The notes under the pieces are model-generated. The model did no database searches, was not told the DNA's origin, and saw nothing but the letters and a program-made list of their open reading frames with translations. This document shows positions 12,768-23,275 of a DNA stretch of 64,000 nucleotides, piece after piece. Position numbers and translations under genes: made by a program. The stretch's first letter is position 1. Every line of letters starts with the position of its first letter. Source of the DNA: Aspidapion aeneum (Eukaryota; Arthropoda; Insecta; Coleoptera; Brentidae); assembly GCA_963576565.1 (NCBI GenBank), contig OY755038.1:13717756-13781755 (forward strand), read 5' to 3'.

Positions 12768-13030
12768 AAAAATCAAACAAGTGTCGTTGCTAATTGGGTA
12801 AAAACGAGTTTTTGTTTCTCTCATATTTTTCCGAGGGTAGCTTGAAAGCTTAACCTCACGGGGGTCCAAGATCTATAAGGACAAAACAGTTAACTGTCAA
12901 CACTTATTAGGTGTCCATTAGATCTTGGACCCCCGTGAGGTTAAGCTTTCAAGCTACCCACGGAAAAATATAAGAGAAACAAAAACTCCTTTTTACCTGA
13001 TTAGCCACGAAACTTGTTTGATTTTTTAAT
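12768..13030. repeat. large hairpin (foldback family, copy a)
   Basis: The left arm 12768-12874 and right arm 12920-13030 are inverted copies of about 108 bp. They share TTTGTTTCTCTCATATTTTTC, GGTAGCTTGAAAGCTTAACC and CACGGGGGTCCAAGATCT with inverse order on the right. The loop of 45 bp contains AACAGTTAACTGTCAACACT. The 88-codon minus-strand frame across it is an accident of the repeat. Single arms of the same family occur at 46200-46293, 47547-47660 and 50430-50660. It looks like a deletion derivative of a larger foldback element. Confidence 0.85.
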
Positions 13031-13207
13031 TGTTTCCTTTTTTAAGTGAACGAGGCAACAATAATTTTTTTGAAGAATTTTTCAGTCTGGCAATGTTTTG
13101 CACTTTGTGTGTAGCATTATCATTATGGGTAACCCTAATAATGTCTTTTATTTTAGGTGTTTTGTCTTTAAAGACTTGGGCAGCTTTTCATATGAAATAA
13201 ATAACTA

Positions 13208-13550
13208 CAGTACAATCCCGATTATCCGAATCGCGATTTTCCGAAATCCGGTTTATCCGAAACAAAATTTAAAAACAAAAATCCCGATTAACCGAAAAAA
13301 TTCGCATTATACGAAACGCGTCTGGGATTCACCTATACTGTGTTTCCTCTCGAGGTTTCACGGCAATACGAGGGTCCAAAATGCGAATTGTTTTAGTTAG
13401 CCGACAGAGTGTTACAAATGTTTTTAATTCGATCTTATGATATACGCATCCTAAGCTCCTATTTTCCAAAAAAAAAATCGGATTAACCGAAATTTCGATT
13501 ATCTGAAATCACTTTGGTCCACATTATTTCGGATAATCGGGACTGTACTG
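13208..13550. mobile_element. pogo/Tigger-like MITE, 343 bp
   Basis: The ends are CAGTACAATCCCGATTATCC (13208) and, inverted, GGATAATCGGGACTGTACTG (13531-13550), each flanked by TA (13206-13207 and 13551-13552). CAGT…CCCGATTATCCGAA termini with TA duplication are characteristic of the pogo/Tigger branch of Tc1/mariner. Repeated ATTATCCGAA/ATTAACCGAA motifs occur inside both ends. No transposase, so a non-autonomous copy. Confidence 0.85.
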
Positions 13551-15879
13551 TACCTATAAACGAAAATTGGATCCTATTTTATTTTATTTTCAATCTTTCT
13601 TCGAAGCAATTTTCAAAACCACGAAGTGAAAGATAAACTCTTGTAAGCCGTCAAAAATTTATTAAATCCTACAAAATTTCTCACAATTTCCACATAAAAA
13701 TGAAACTTTACTGTCAGTTACAGTTTTATCGGAATCATGTTTTGTGGACGTCTTTTTTATATTTCTTTTAACTGCCTATTCCTATTCTGTTAGTTTTCCG
13801 TTTTTAAATTGCCGCAGGAGTTTAAAATTTTTTTTAATTTGGCCATTATCTTAACATTCATTATACAAATGCCATACTATACAAGATAATATAAAAATAA
13901 TATATTAAAATAGGTTCCCCAAAATAAAATGTTAACTGTAACTAATTTTTCTATGCCAAAAACATTTTTTAGGCTTTTTCCTTTTTACCAAAAAAGTTTT
14001 TACAATTTTTTTTAATTTTTTTGATCTTGAATCACTACTACCATTTTGGTGGATATACTTAATAAATTATGACTGTAATATATTTATTTATAAACATATT
14101 TAAACCTGATTCCTTACCTAAACACCAAGATTTTGCTATTAAAAAAAACTGGTTAAAAATGTCAAGATTAAATCATTTCTTTGTATGAGGAAGAATCTAA
14201 AAATGAAAAAATCTAACACAGAGCAGAATAAAAATTTGGTGAAATAACAAAATGGTGGAAGTGCAGGGGAAAGCGAGATAAGTGAATAATGAAAAGATAG
14301 TCTGTTAATTTTTGCAAAATTTTATATTTATTGAAAAAAATTGAAAGTAAATAGCTTTTTAAAAACTAACATAAAATAAATTTTGCAAAAAATAATTTTA
14401 GTTCTCTAAACATTTAATTGTGGCGACACATCTATCCAATGACTCTACTTTTGACCATTTTTTATAACTGAAATAGATTGGAAGAATACCGATTAAACTG
14501 GTAGCAACAATATTTTGGGAGTATTTTAGAGAGTTCCTTAAATGTTTATTTACAAAATTAATCAGATTTTCTTTTGTAACATTTTACATAAATTTTAATT
14601 TTTTAGCTATACTATTTATTAAATATTCGGATGATCTTGTGAAATTAGGTTTTGAAAATGTTTAATAACCTTATTTAAGTTATAATAATTATTTAGTTTT
14701 TGAAATAGCACGATTTATTTAATTTTATATTTTAATATTTGTTACGAATGATAACCATTTTCTAATATTAAAGGAAAATATTTATCTCAATAGTCTCAAT
14801 AAAACAGATTCAACCATTGATGGTTGTTATCTCATCTTAACTTTACTGTAGCAAAAGCCTATTAGCCATAACAGGGAGTAAGGCTGCTCTCCTGACAGTA
14901 AAGAGTCCAGAATGTCCCACTGCTCAATTTAAGCCAAATTTGAGCAAAGTAGTATTCAAGGTAACTTGTGTATTGGTCCTTCGAACCAATTCAAATCAAA
15001 AATAGTTTTCATAATTTTTTCGATAATTATTTACTTGTTATTACATTTCGAATTACTTTTGTTTTATTTATTATTCTCAAAAAACTAAGATTTTCCATTT
15101 TTTGTATTAGAGATACCTAATAGAGATAATATAGTCTCCAAATTAGGTTGCTATGCAGGTTTTAAACATGATTGCGGGAAAATGAAGATTTAAAACCATA
15201 AACCAATAGGGTGTTTGACAGTAGTAAAAAATAAATATATAATTATTTTTAGATATCTCTTTAGGTCTTGGGAACGCTAAAAACAAACTTTTTTGTTTAA
15301 TTTTTTCTCAAATTCATAGTTCTTTTAATTAAATAAATTAATTGAATTAAAACAATTAGCCACGTGATTCAAAACAGGTGGTCTACCAAGCAGCTGCGAG
15401 TGACGTCACAAAACAGTAAACGCTTCGAACGAACCTATTTTCTGTGTTATTTTCTTATGGATGGTATTGTTTACTTTGGTTTAAAGTGCGAATTGTCGTC
15501 CTAAAATAGATTTTATTTTGTGTTTTGCTTATAAAAAACATTTTCAATGGAAAATGGATTCTCCAAAGCCGATAGCTCCAACTTGCCAATGCTGAATTCC
15601 TTTATAGTGGCAGGCTTGTTTGCCAACTTCAGTGCGTTTTGTTCTGCGGAATTTAGAAACGTTAAAATGTTGATGTATTTGATGAGTTGTTTTGTATATA
15701 ACTAAAAGTTTTTTTACAATATTCTTCGCCTACTTTTACTCATTTAGATTTTGAGGTTAGGTTATATGTTTTGCTATTTTGCTTAATATGCCACTTAGAA
15801 TAGATTCAATTAAATACCCAATGATTATTATTTTAAGCATTACGAAACAATCAAAAATTGCAGGACAGGTAGGCAAAAA
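13551..15879. other. AT-rich intronic sequence, nothing recognised
   Basis: No open frame above 60 codons and no terminal repeats found. A GC-richer 80-bp patch at 15360-15440 includes CACGTG and TGACGTCA, but I cannot assign a role. Confidence 0.45.
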
Positions 15880-16150
15880 GTATACAATGACCAGCAATAC
15901 TTGAAGTACTGCATAGGTTACAATGCATAGTCCTGCGTAGGTACTGCCTAGTCCTGCCTATGCACTGCCTAGTCTTGCATATGCACTGTTCAGTCCTACA
16001 TTTAGCCTGCATGTGTAAGGTCACTATATAACGAAGAAGAAACTTCGTTATATAGTGACCTTATGCATGTGCACTGCCTAATCCTGTATTTAGAGGTACT
16101 CCCTAGTCCTGCCTAATAACTGCCTAGCACCGCCTAAAAATTTGTACTCC
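15880..16150. repeat. degenerate 20-bp tandem array centred on a perfect hairpin
   Basis: Imperfect copies of a unit like GCACTGCCTAGTCCTGCCTA run through 15890-16012 and resume at 16067-16140. Between the two halves sits a perfect inverted repeat with 21-bp arms (16016-16036 and 16043-16063; arm TAAGGTCACTATATAACGAAG, 6-base loop). The array has no coding role. The hairpin may be a separate insertion into the array or part of a foldback element whose arms are the short repeats. Confidence 0.8.
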
Positions 16151-16961
16151 TTTCTGCCTATTATAGTTGTTCACCCCTTGTAATAAACATAACCTCAAAA
16201 ATTTCATCGTCATTACGAAATAGTTATATAGATTAAAGACAACGTGATAAAAATTAATAGAAACAATTTAGTTATACTCACATTAAAGTGATCTTCACAA
16301 ATGTAAAGTGAAGATGTATTAGATAAGGCCCTTGGGTCTCTTCGAGCAAGTTCTAGCCACTTTTTCCGTTATTTTAATGCTATAGGCACATGAATAAATA
16401 GTTTTTCAGGTGTTTTTATGCTAGTATTTGAACACTGAGGCACTACACACTACTTATAGGACATTTTTTTACATAAAAAACAGTAAAAACACAGACCAAA
16501 AACAAATAAACACTTGAATGTCGTGTATCTGTCCGCGAGTTTACTGCGCTATGACGTCTTTGCAACGCCATGCTAGAAATGAGCGTTTTAGCGGCAAATT
16601 CAAATCGGAAATTGGAAAAATTGATTTTAAATGTAGTCATGATAAAATATACTATTTTAATATTTTGCGTAGCAAATTAGGGATCTATTCTAAACTCTTT
16701 TCTAAAATTTGTCAAATACCCTATTGCTCCTATTATTTGTGTCTTTTTTCGTAAATGATTCGTAAATGATTTGTTTATTTTATTTTTAAATGCACTCGTA
16801 TTACTTGTAAGTAAAAGGCTCGATAGGCAATAGCTGCAAGTAAAGAAATTTGAGTAATATTCTATTTTCGTAATATGTTGTTGTTTTAAAAAAAATTACA
16901 AGATCAAAAGTAAAGTCACACAACGGCCAAAAGGAGCAGGCATAAAAGTTAATACACTTAC
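16151..16961. other. intronic sequence next to brp exon C, nothing recognised
   Basis: AT-rich, with overlapping short frames on both strands at 16443-16754 that show no family resemblance. No repeat ends noted. Confidence 0.45.
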
Positions 16962-17058
16962 CCATTCCTTTGTTCTGCAGCATTTCGAGCAGCTTTTTTA
17001 TGCTCTCGTCCCTCGCCTGCAGCGTTTGCTTTTGTGTCTCTATTCGAAGCTCTAATTC
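16962..17058 (-). CDS. brp: bruchpilot internal exon C
   Basis: Seen: a 97-bp exon on the minus strand between TTATATGCAG and AATGG|GTAAGTG (a near-consensus donor). It encodes ELELRIETQKQ followed by TLQARDESIKKLLEMLQ and NKGMG, ending one base into a codon. Known: QTL.ARDESIKKLLEMLQ is a diagnostic ELKS/ERC/Bruchpilot signature. It follows exon B directly (…RDTIK|ELELRIET…). The next downstream exon is not found in the leftmost 16.9 kb. The start of the oppositely oriented Amt gene lies only 276 bp from this exon's acceptor end. Confidence 0.94.
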
Positions 17059-17288
17059 CTGCATATAACAAAAAATACACAATGTATACAACCTAGTTTT
17101 AGCTATTGTGGCTTGCTGAATAAGGTAAATCTTCCTATGGATTATATGCAGCTTTATTTATAAATTAAAAAGAAAATAATGTTATTATATGAAAATCCAC
17201 TGTATTGCTGCTTAAAATTTGAACAAATAAATGTTTGGGCTGGGTAAACAAGGCCTTAAATGAGATAATATTGGGTCTTGTTATGACG

Positions 17289-17296
17289 TATAAAAG
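17289..17296 (+). promoter_or_regulatory. TATA box of the nested Amt gene
   Basis: TATAAAAG lies 45 bp upstream of the ATG at 17334, which would put transcription start near 17320 and give a very short 5' leader. It is flanked by a small direct repeat (GACGTATAAAAGACGTAAAC). Its position inside the brp intron, pointing opposite to brp, suggests independent expression. Core promoter prediction only. Confidence 0.55.
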
Positions 17297-17333
17297 ACGT
17301 AAACAAACTAAATTTTAACAAATTCTTATTTGG

Positions 17334-18707
17334 ATGAATTTTTTAACGAACACAAGTCTTTCACTAAATAAAACTTATGTAGCCGATCTGTTACGAACAA
17401 CCGATAAACTAGGCAGTAAAACATTCCTGCAAGAATCCCTAACTTCAGCAGTTAAAGTTATTAGCGTACTTATTTTAAGAATTGGTTTTATTCTGATTCA
17501 AGTTGGAAGCATTCCCATAGAAAATGTTTACATTATCATCTTTAGAAACATCTTGGAAATGGCCATATCCATCATATCCTTTTACTTTATTGGTTATCCG
17601 TTGGCATTTGGAAAAAAATCATGGTATGGAATTCTGAACTACAATAGTTTTATTGGACAAAAGGGAATTGACTTGGATGAATCATTGTTAGGAGTCTGTG
17701 CGTGCCTTATTGGAACTGCAATTATTTCAAGCTTTTTAGTAGCCAGATTACATAAAATATCAGTATTAGTGACGATATTCGTTACAAGCGGTTTTACCAT
17801 ACCAATTTTATTATGTTGGATTTGGAGTGAACATGGGTGGATGACCCGATATACTCTATTAGAAAGAAGAGTCTCAATTAAAGATTATGGCGGAAATTTA
17901 ATCATACACATTCCAATGGCAGCGATTGGTTTACTGGGCACCCTTATATTGGGCAAAAGAATTGTTAAATTGAACGACATCGATGATTTTTCCATAGGAA
18001 GTGAGTTTGTCAGTGGAACAGTAAGTGGCTACATGTTCATTGCAATTGGGTTTATAGGATTCAACAGCACGATTAGCTTAATTGCGGTAAACAGTCTTTT
18101 AGCTTTTGGAGCCGGAATTTTAGCAGTTTGTTGCTTGCAGTTATTTATTTCTCGAGATCTTTACAATTACTGGGTCATCATTAAATGTTTACAAGGAGGA
18201 ATCGCTGCGATAGTGTCTATATCTGCAGGAATTGATATTTACTCGCCAGTAGTAGCATTTGGAATATCTTTAGCGGGAGCCTCCATATTTTGGATTTTAT
18301 CAACTTTAATTAAAAAATACACAAACTTAGAGGATTGTTGTAGCATTACTGCAACATATTTAGCTACTGGAATTTTTGGCATTTTATGTCCTACTCTTTT
18401 TGGATCAGGAGAAAACTTAGGAACTACAGTAACAATACATGTAAAGTTAACCCATTTACTGTGGCAAGTAGTATGTACTTTTATGGTCCTAACTACTACA
18501 ATATTATTGTATTTAATAATATTTGGAATATTATGGTGTGCAAAAATATACCGAAGTTCATTTGAAGAATTAAACCATAAGCGAGCAAACATTTTAAGTA
18601 AAAAATTTCCCTGGAAAGATCATGTAGATAAAAATTCTTTATTTGTCAAGAAAACTATAACACCGGGTATGAAGCGGAAGGAACAGAATGTATCGTTTGA
18701 TCTCTAA
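17334..18707 (+). CDS. divergent Amt/Mep/Rh-family ammonium transporter-like protein, intronless, nested in brp intron
   Basis: Seen: a 457-codon uninterrupted frame from the first ATG after the TATA box. The protein is very hydrophobic, with about ten or eleven membrane segments from residue 38 to 402 and a basic cytosolic tail (residues 403-457). Family features in order: an Amt-type TM2-TM3 block near 73-93 (EMAISIISFYFIGYPLAFGK); CWIWSEHGW at 161-169; DYGGNLIIHI at 184-193, which aligns with the DFAGGTVVHI motif so that H192 is the first pore histidine; LGTLILGKR at 201-209; and LQGGIAAIVSISAGIDIYSP at 286-305, matching the LNGILAGLVAITAG block. The motif holding the second pore histidine (…VHGVCGIWG) reads TATYLATGIFG, so Y342 replaces it. 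Known: Amt proteins conduct ammonium across membranes, usually as trimers. Inferred: altered transport or a non-transport role. Insects have several Amt-like paralogues. A tail-to-head array of truncated copies follows. Confidence 0.85.
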   Translation: MNFLTNTSLSLNKTYVADLLRTTDKLGSKTFLQESLTSAVKVISVLILRIGFILIQVGSIPIENVYIIIFRNILEMAISIISFYFIGYPLAFGKKSWYGILNYNSFIGQKGIDLDESLLGVCACLIGTAIISSFLVARLHKISVLVTIFVTSGFTIPILLCWIWSEHGWMTRYTLLERRVSIKDYGGNLIIHIPMAAIGLLGTLILGKRIVKLNDIDDFSIGSEFVSGTVSGYMFIAIGFIGFNSTISLIAVNSLLAFGAGILAVCCLQLFISRDLYNYWVIIKCLQGGIAAIVSISAGIDIYSPVVAFGISLAGASIFWILSTLIKKYTNLEDCCSITATYLATGIFGILCPTLFGSGENLGTTVTIHVKLTHLLWQVVCTFMVLTTTILLYLIIFGILWCAKIYRSSFEELNHKRANILSKKFPWKDHVDKNSLFVKKTITPGMKRKEQNVSFDL

Positions 18708-18740
18708 TTATTTATTATTATAAGTTACTCTCAGATTTTG

Positions 18741-18746
18741 AATAAA
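18741..18746 (+). terminator. polyadenylation signal of the Amt gene
   Basis: AATAAA 34 bp after the stop codon, in an AT-rich trailer. The same AATAAAAGTATAAATT context follows each of the three 252-codon copies (about 19990, 21239 and 22487). Confidence 0.6.
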
Positions 18747-18942
18747 AGTATAAATTAAAATGAAAAAAAGATAGTTTATTTAAAGTGTTTATTGTATTTT
18801 CTATTTTGTTGCAATTTATTACGTATGTAATTTAAAAATGATAACAACGGTTAAAATTTGGTAATCATTTCTGAATTTTGCAGTAAAATAGGTATATAAC
18901 CGTAACATTCCTTTGTAAAGGATAAGTCACCAGTAAAAATTA

Positions 18943-19197
18943 TGGATGCAATTTAGTTATCCATTTTGCAATAGTATCCACCGGCTTACTGGGAACTGTT
19001 ATAATGGAAAAATAAATTGTTAATTCAAATGACGCTGATGATTTATCTATGCGAACTAAATTTGCTAGTAGGGCAGGAAATAGATGTTTGTTGTCATTAG
19101 TGTTATTGGAATCAACAGCAAAATCAGCTTAGTTCCGTGAACAACTTTCTTTCTTTCGGATGGGACGTTTTAGTACATTGTTGTTTGCAATTATTTA
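18943..19197 (+). pseudogene. decayed Amt fragment in the inter-copy spacer
   Basis: The spacer between copies is itself an old, mutated piece of the same gene: GTTATCCATTTTGCAATAG…GGCTTACTGGGAACTGTTAT parallels the stretch encoding IHIPMAAIGLLGTLILG, GACGCTGATGATTTATC parallels DIDDFS, and TTGTTTGCAATTATTTATT parallels CLQLFI. Stops and frameshifts are present. The fragment recurs at about 20190-20446, 21440-21693, 22687-22942 and 23048-23275. It therefore predates the tandem amplification and marks the unit boundary. Confidence 0.75.
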
Positions 19198-19956
19198 TTG
19201 GGAAAATGGATTGCTAAATTAAATGACATCGATGATTTTTCCATAGGCAGTGAGTTTGTCAGTGGAACAGTAAGTGGATACATGTTCATTGCCATTGGAT
19301 TTATAGGATTCAACAGTACGATTAGCTTAATTGCGGTAAACAGTCTTTTAGCTTTTGGAGCCGGAATTTTAGCAGTTTGTTGCTTGCAGTTATTTATTTC
19401 TCGAGATCTCTACAATTACTGGGTTATCATTAAATGTTTACAAAGAGGAATCGCTGCGATAGTGTCTATATCTGCACGAATTGCTATTTACTCGCCAGTA
19501 GTAGCATTTGGAATATCTTTAGCGGGAGCCTCCATATTTTGGATTTTATCAACTTTAATTAAAAAATACACAAACTTAGAGGATTGTTGTAGCATTACTG
19601 CAACATATTTAGCTACTGGAATTTTTGGCATTTTATGTCCTACTCTTTTTGGATCAGGAGAAAACTTAGGAACTACAGTAACAATACATGTAAAGTTAAC
19701 CCATTTACTGTGGCAACTAGTATGTACTTTTATGGTCCTAACTACTACAATATTATTGTATTTAATAATATTTGGAATATTATGGTGTGCAAAAATATAC
19801 CGAAGTTCATTTGAAGAATCAAACCATAAGCGAGCAAACATTTTAAGTAAAAAATTTCCCTGGAAAGATCATGTAGATAAAAATTCTTTATTTGTCAAGA
19901 AAACTATAACACCGGGTATGAAGCGGAAGGAACAGAATGTATCGTTTGATCTCTAA
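19198..19956 (+). pseudogene. truncated Amt copy 2 (252 codons open)
   Basis: Corresponds to residues 206-457 of the full protein and is open to the same stop codon. It begins at the junction with the decayed fragment with a TTG and no ATG; the first in-frame methionine is at the SGYMFIAIG position. It lacks the first half of the membrane domain, including H192, and no promoter is visible. Differences from the full copy are few (for instance R for G in LQRGIAA, and ARIAIYS). Without the N-terminal half it cannot form a normal Amt pore, so I call it a pseudogene; transcription by read-through is possible. Confidence 0.85.
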
Positions 19957-20446
19957 TTATTTATTATTATAAGTTACTCTCAGATTTTGAATAAAAGTAT
20001 AAATTAAAATGAAAAAAAGATAGTTTATTTAAAGTGTTTACTGTATTTTCTATTTTGTTGCAATTTATTACGTATGTAATTTAAAAATGATAACAACGGT
20101 TTAAATTTGGTAATCATTTCTGAATTTTGCAGTAAAATAGGTATATAACCGTAACATTCCTTTGTAAAGGATAAGTCACCAGTAAAAATTATGGATGCAA
20201 TTTAGTTATCAATTTTCCAATATTATCCATCGGCTTACTGGGAACTGTTGTAATGGAAAAATAAATTGTTAATTCAAATGACGCTGATGATTTATCTATG
20301 CGAACTAAATTTGCTAGTAGGGCAGGAAATAGATGTTTGTTGACATTAGTGTTATTGGAATCAACAGCAGAATCAGCTTAGTTGCGTGAACAACCTTCTT
20401 TCTTTCGGATGGGACGTTTTAGTACATTGTTGTTTGCAATTATTTA

Positions 20447-21205
20447 TTGGGAAAATGGATTGCTAAATTAAATGACATCGATGATTTTTCCATAGGCAGT
20501 GAGTTTGTCAGTGGAACAGTAAGTGGATACATGTTCATTGCCATTGGATTTATAGGATTCAACAGCACGATTAGCTTAATTGCAGTAAACAGTCTTTTAG
20601 CCTTTGGAGCCGAAATTTTAGCAGTTTGTTGCTTGCAATTATTTATTTCTCGAGATCTCTACAATTACTGGGTTATCATTAAATGTTTACAAGGAGGAAT
20701 CGCTGCGATAGTGTCTATATCTGCAGTAATTGATATTTACTCGCCAGTAGTAGCATTTGGAATATCTTTAGCGGGAGCCTCCATATTTTGGATTTCATCA
20801 ACTTTAATTAAAAAATACACAAACTTAGAAGATTGTTGTAGCATAACTGCAACATATTTAGCTACTGCAATTGTTGGCATTTTATGTCCTACACTTTTTG
20901 GATCAGGAGAAAACTTAGGAACTACAGTAACAATACATGTAAAGTTAACCCATTTACTGTGGCAACTAGTATGTACTTTTATGGTCCTAACTACTACAAT
21001 ATTATTGTATTTAATAATATTTGGAATATTATGGTGTGCAAAAATATACCGAAGTTCATTTGAAGAATCAAACCATAAGCGAGCAAACATTTTAAGTAAA
21101 AAATTTCCCTGGAAAGATCATGTAGATAAAAATTCTTTATTTGTCAAGAAAACTATAACACCGGGTATGAAGCGGAAGGAACAGAATGTATCGTTTGATC
21201 TCTAA
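20447..21205 (+). pseudogene. truncated Amt copy 3 (252 codons open)
   Basis: Same extent as copy 2. Diagnostic changes AEILAV, SAVIDIYS, WISSTLI and ATAIVGIL are shared with copy 4 but not with copy 2 or the full gene, so copies 3 and 4 arose from each other by the latest duplication. It ends with an intact stop and polyadenylation context, but has no ATG at its start. Confidence 0.85.
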
Positions 21206-21694
21206 TTATTTATTATTATAAGTAACTCTCAGATTTTGAATAAAAGTATAAATTAAAATGAAAAAAAGATAGTTTATTTAAAGTGTTTATTGTATTTTCT
21301 ATTTTGTTGCAATTTATTACGTATGTAATTTAAAAATGATAACAACGGTTAAAATTTGGTAATCATTTCTGAATTTTGCAGTAAAATAGGTATATAACCG
21401 TAACATTCCTTTGTAAAGGATAAGACACCAGTAAAAATTATGGATGCAATTTAGTTATCCATTTTCCAATAGTATCCATCGGCTTACTGGGAACTGTTAT
21501 AATGGAAAAATAAATTGTTAATTCAAATGACGCTGATATTTATCTATGCAAACTAAATTTGCTAGTAGGGCAGGAAATAGATGTTTGTTGTCATTAATGT
21601 TATTGGAATCAACAGCAAAATCAGCTTAGTTCCGTGAACAACTTTCTTTCTTTCGGATGGGACGTTTTAGAACATTGTTGTTTGCAATTATTTA

Positions 21695-22453
21695 TTGGGA
21701 AAATGGATTGCTAAATTAAATGACATCGATGATTTTTCCATAGGCAGTGAGTTTGTCAGTGGAACAGTAAGTGGATACATGTTCATTGCCATTGGATTTA
21801 TAGGATTTAACAGCACGATTAGCTTAATTGCAGTAAACAGTCTTTTAGCCTTTGGAGCCGAAATTTTAGCAGTTTGTTGCTTGCAATTATTTATTTCTCG
21901 AGATCTCTACAATTACTGGGTTATCATTAAATGTTTACAAGGAGGAATCGCTGCGATAGTGTCTATATCTGCAGTAATTGATATTTACTCGCCAGTAGTA
22001 GCATTTGGAATATCTTTAGCGGGAGCCTCCATATTTTGGATTTCATCAACTTTAATTAAAAAATACACAAACTTAGAAGATTGTTGTAGCATAACTGCAA
22101 CATATTTAGCTACTGCAATTGTTGGCATTTTATGTCCTACACTTTTTGGATCAGGAGAAAACTTAGGAACTACAGTAACAATACATGTAAAGTTAACCCA
22201 TTTACTGTGGCAACTAGTATGTACTTTTATGGTCCTAACTACTACAATATTATTGTATTTAATAATATTTGGAATATTATGGTGTGCAAAAATATACCGA
22301 AGTTCATTTGAAGAATCAAACCATAAGCGAGCAAACATTTTAAGTAAAGAATTTCCCTGGAAAGATCATGTAGATAAAAATTCTTTATTTGTCAAGAAAA
22401 CTATAACACCGGGTATGAAGCGGAAGGAACAGAATGTATCGTTTGATCTCTAA
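21695..22453 (+). pseudogene. truncated Amt copy 4 (252 codons open)
   Basis: Protein is identical to copy 3 except for one residue near the C-terminus (SKEFPW in place of SKKFPW). As in the other copies the N-terminal half and start codon are missing. Confidence 0.85.
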
Positions 22454-22942
22454 TTATTTATTATTATAAGTTACTCTCAGATTTTGAATAAAAGTATAAA
22501 TTAAAATGAAAATAAGATAGTTTATTTAAAGTGTTTATTGTATTTTCTATTTTGTTGCAATTTATTACGTATGTAATTTAAAAATGATAACAACGGTTAA
22601 AATTTGGTAATCATTTCTGAATTTTGCAGTAAAATAGGTATATAACCGTAACTTCCTTTGTAAAGGATAAGTCACCAGTAAAAATTATGGATGCAATTTA
22701 GTTATCCATTTTCCAATAGTATCCATCGGCTTACTGGGAACTGTTATAATGGAAAAATAAATGGTTAATTCAAATGACGCTGATGATTTATCTATGCGAA
22801 CTAAATTTGCTAGTAGGGCAGGAAATAGATGTTTGTTGTCATTAGTGTTATTGGAATCAACAGCAAAATCAGCTTAGTTCCGTGAACAACTTTTTTTCTT
22901 TCGGATGGGACGTTTTAGAACATTGTTGTTTGCAATTATTTA

Positions 22943-23047
22943 TTGGGAAAATGGATTGCTAAATTAAATTACATCGATGATTTTTCCATAGGCAATGAGT
23001 TTGTCAGTGGAACAGTAAGTGGATAGATGTTCATTGCAATTGGATTT
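22943..23047 (+). pseudogene. truncated Amt copy 5, 105-bp stub
   Basis: Begins with the same GGGAAAATGGATTGC junction, runs through the DDFSIGNEFVSGTVSG region, contains a TAG stop in place of the following tyrosine codon (GGATAGATG), and jumps at about 23047 directly into the spacer (ATCCATCGGCTTACTGGGAA). About 0.9 kb of the unit is deleted. Confidence 0.85.
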
Positions 23048-23275
23048 ATATATATCCATCGGCTTACTGGGAACTGTTATAATGGAAAAATAAATTGTAA
23101 ATTCAAATGACGCTGATGATTTATCTATGCGAAGTAAATTTGCTAGTAGGGCAGGAACCACATGTTTGTTGACATTAGTGTTATTGGAATCAACAGCAGA
23201 ATCAAGTTAGTGCCGTGAACAACCTTCTCTCTTTCGGATGGGACGGTTTAGTAAATTGTTGTTTGCAATTATTTA

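Larger units (their letters stand above)
1..16961 (-). other. brp intron downstream of exon C (partial)
   Basis: From the GTAAGTG donor at 16961 to the left edge I see no further exon with ERC-like coding sequence, so this intron is at least 16.9 kb. It holds a tandem duplication, a long-TIR element, a Penelope-like fragment, several MITEs, a large hairpin and a short satellite array. The stretches in between are AT-rich and show no recognisable gene. Confidence 0.65.

Noticed and set aside
12603..12869. 88-codon minus-strand frame and the 74-codon plus-strand frame at 50473-50697 with the shared MDPREVKLSSYPRKNMRETK text
   Set aside because: Both are readings of the foldback arm, which is an inverted repeat; the shared peptide reflects repeat identity and has no protein family support.
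18239..18592. 117-codon minus-strand frames, repeated at 19488-19841, 20737-21090 and 21985-22338
   Set aside because: They are antisense shadows of the Amt coding sequence and recur only because the array repeats; no family features.
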